Below are positions 42,754 to 43,004 of a stretch of 43,004 nucleotides of DNA, piece by piece. Every line of letters begins with the position of its first letter. The stretch's first letter is position 1. The translations under genes and the position numbers were made by a program. The stretch comes from a virus. The DNA is taken from positions 1 through 43,004 of IMG/VR virus record IMGVR_UViG_3300020401_000027; one strand, given 5' to 3'. The notes beneath the pieces were generated by a model. It did no database searches. It was given only the letters and a program-made list of their open reading frames with translations, and was not told the origin of the DNA.

Positions 42754-42908
42754 TATGCAGGTGTAAAAAGTTGTTTTCTCATTTTTAATACAAAATCTTT
42801 TGCTTGATTAATTGTATTAAAATCTTCATGTCCTGCTCTGATTCCATCATCAGCTTTCCATAATACTCTGAATGTTCCGAAAATTGTTTCTTGAATTTTA
42901 TATTTCAT
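42753..42908 (-). CDS. 51-residue mini-protein
   Basis: ATG at 42908 to TAA at 42753 encodes 51 residues: a strand pair (YKIQETIFGTFRVLWKADDGIRAGHE), then a basic helix (INQAKDFVLKMRKQL). The start overlaps the upstream TGA (ATGA), and the stop shares a base with the next start. The fold suggestion is a small beta-hairpin plus helix; function unknown. Confidence 0.5.
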   Translation of the reverse strand: MKYKIQETIFGTFRVLWKADDGIRAGHEDFNTINQAKDFVLKMRKQLFTPA

Positions 42909-43003
42909 TTCTTTATATTTTCGTATTGATCAATAAGTTTTTCTAAATCCATCTCTGTTAAATGAGAATATTCTTTTGGGCAAGGACAAAGCCAAGTGCC
43001 TCC
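42905..43003 (-). CDS. Partial gene at the right edge, C-terminal 32 residues
   Basis: The frame is open from the window edge and ends in TGA at 42905-42907, overlapping the next ATG. The visible end reads GTWLCPCPKEYSHLTEM, then a charged helix (DLEKLIDQYENIKK). It continues beyond the window. The CPCP pair may be part of a metal-binding or zinc-ribbon tail. Too short to identify. Confidence 0.4.
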   Translation of the reverse strand, partial: GGTWLCPCPKEYSHLTEMDLEKLIDQYENIKK

Positions 43004-43004
43004 A

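Noticed and set aside
1-43004. Complete circular genome
   Set aside because: The left edge lies inside a plus-strand gene and the right edge inside a minus-strand gene, so joining the ends would not give sensible genes.
1-43004. Stop-codon recoding as in some crAss-like phages
   Set aside because: TAA, TAG and TGA all end genes with the next start placed immediately after, so the standard code fits.
1-43004. tRNA genes, CRISPR arrays, insertion sequences or integrase
   Set aside because: No cloverleaf-like, regularly spaced repeat, transposase or recombinase signatures were seen; a temperate lifestyle is not supported here.

Overview
This window is an AT-rich fragment of a tailed double-stranded DNA phage genome. 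No rRNA, tRNA, integrase, transposase or CRISPR array is visible. The host is most likely a Bacteroidota bacterium, probably an aquatic flavobacterium. Starts lack strong Shine-Dalgarno sequences and are instead often preceded by AT-rich leaders ending AAATAAAATG. Several gaps carry TAnnTTTG, the Bacteroidota -7 promoter element. The large terminase, portal, capsid, ring and stabilisation (muzzle) proteins resemble, from memory, those of crAss-like phages (Crassvirales) and Cellulophaga podoviruses of the phi14:2 type. No database search was possible. All three stop codons end genes, so the code is standard.

Layout, plus strand 1-33433: a partial fibre with DUF7483-type repeats; small genes including a GroES-like co-chaperonin and a possible spanin pair; small terminase candidate, TerL, portal, acidic scaffold-like protein and major capsid protein (MCP). 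A terminator, a single virion gene and a second terminator follow. Next come two ring/connector proteins, a 1477-residue muzzle/stabilisation protein ending in Ig-like domains and proline-rich linkers, an inserted cassette (17928-23226), a separate gene that looks like the missing C-terminal part of the muzzle protein, and three ejection-type proteins (253, 749 and 2136 residues, the last with a muramidase domain).

Minus strand 43003-33430: a compact early module of mostly overlapping genes. It contains small unknown genes, an ERF annealing protein with a RecE-like exonuclease, SSB, a DnaA domain IV-like protein, a winged-helix replication protein, a TOPRIM primase-helicase, a MazG-like pyrophosphatase, a calcineurin-like phosphoesterase, a cysteine-cluster protein and a PD-(D/E)XK nuclease. 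The two modules converge with overlapping stop codons at 33430-33433. No DNA polymerase, RNA polymerase or integrase was seen, and both ends are cut inside genes, so this is not a complete genome.

The most striking region is 17928-23226. Two virion proteins share an N-terminal domain and carry Thr/Pro-rich linkers. Between them lie a tandem two-domain 2-oxoglutarate/Fe(II) dioxygenase (prolyl-4-hydroxylase-like first half), an O-fucosyltransferase-like glycosyltransferase and a close look-alike of GDP-mannose 3,5-epimerase, the enzyme that makes GDP-L-galactose. Together they suggest a phage-encoded pathway that hydroxylates and then O-glycosylates proline-rich tail linkers, analogous to plant hydroxyproline-rich glycoproteins. 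This pathway is an inference. The individual enzyme families are well supported by motifs.
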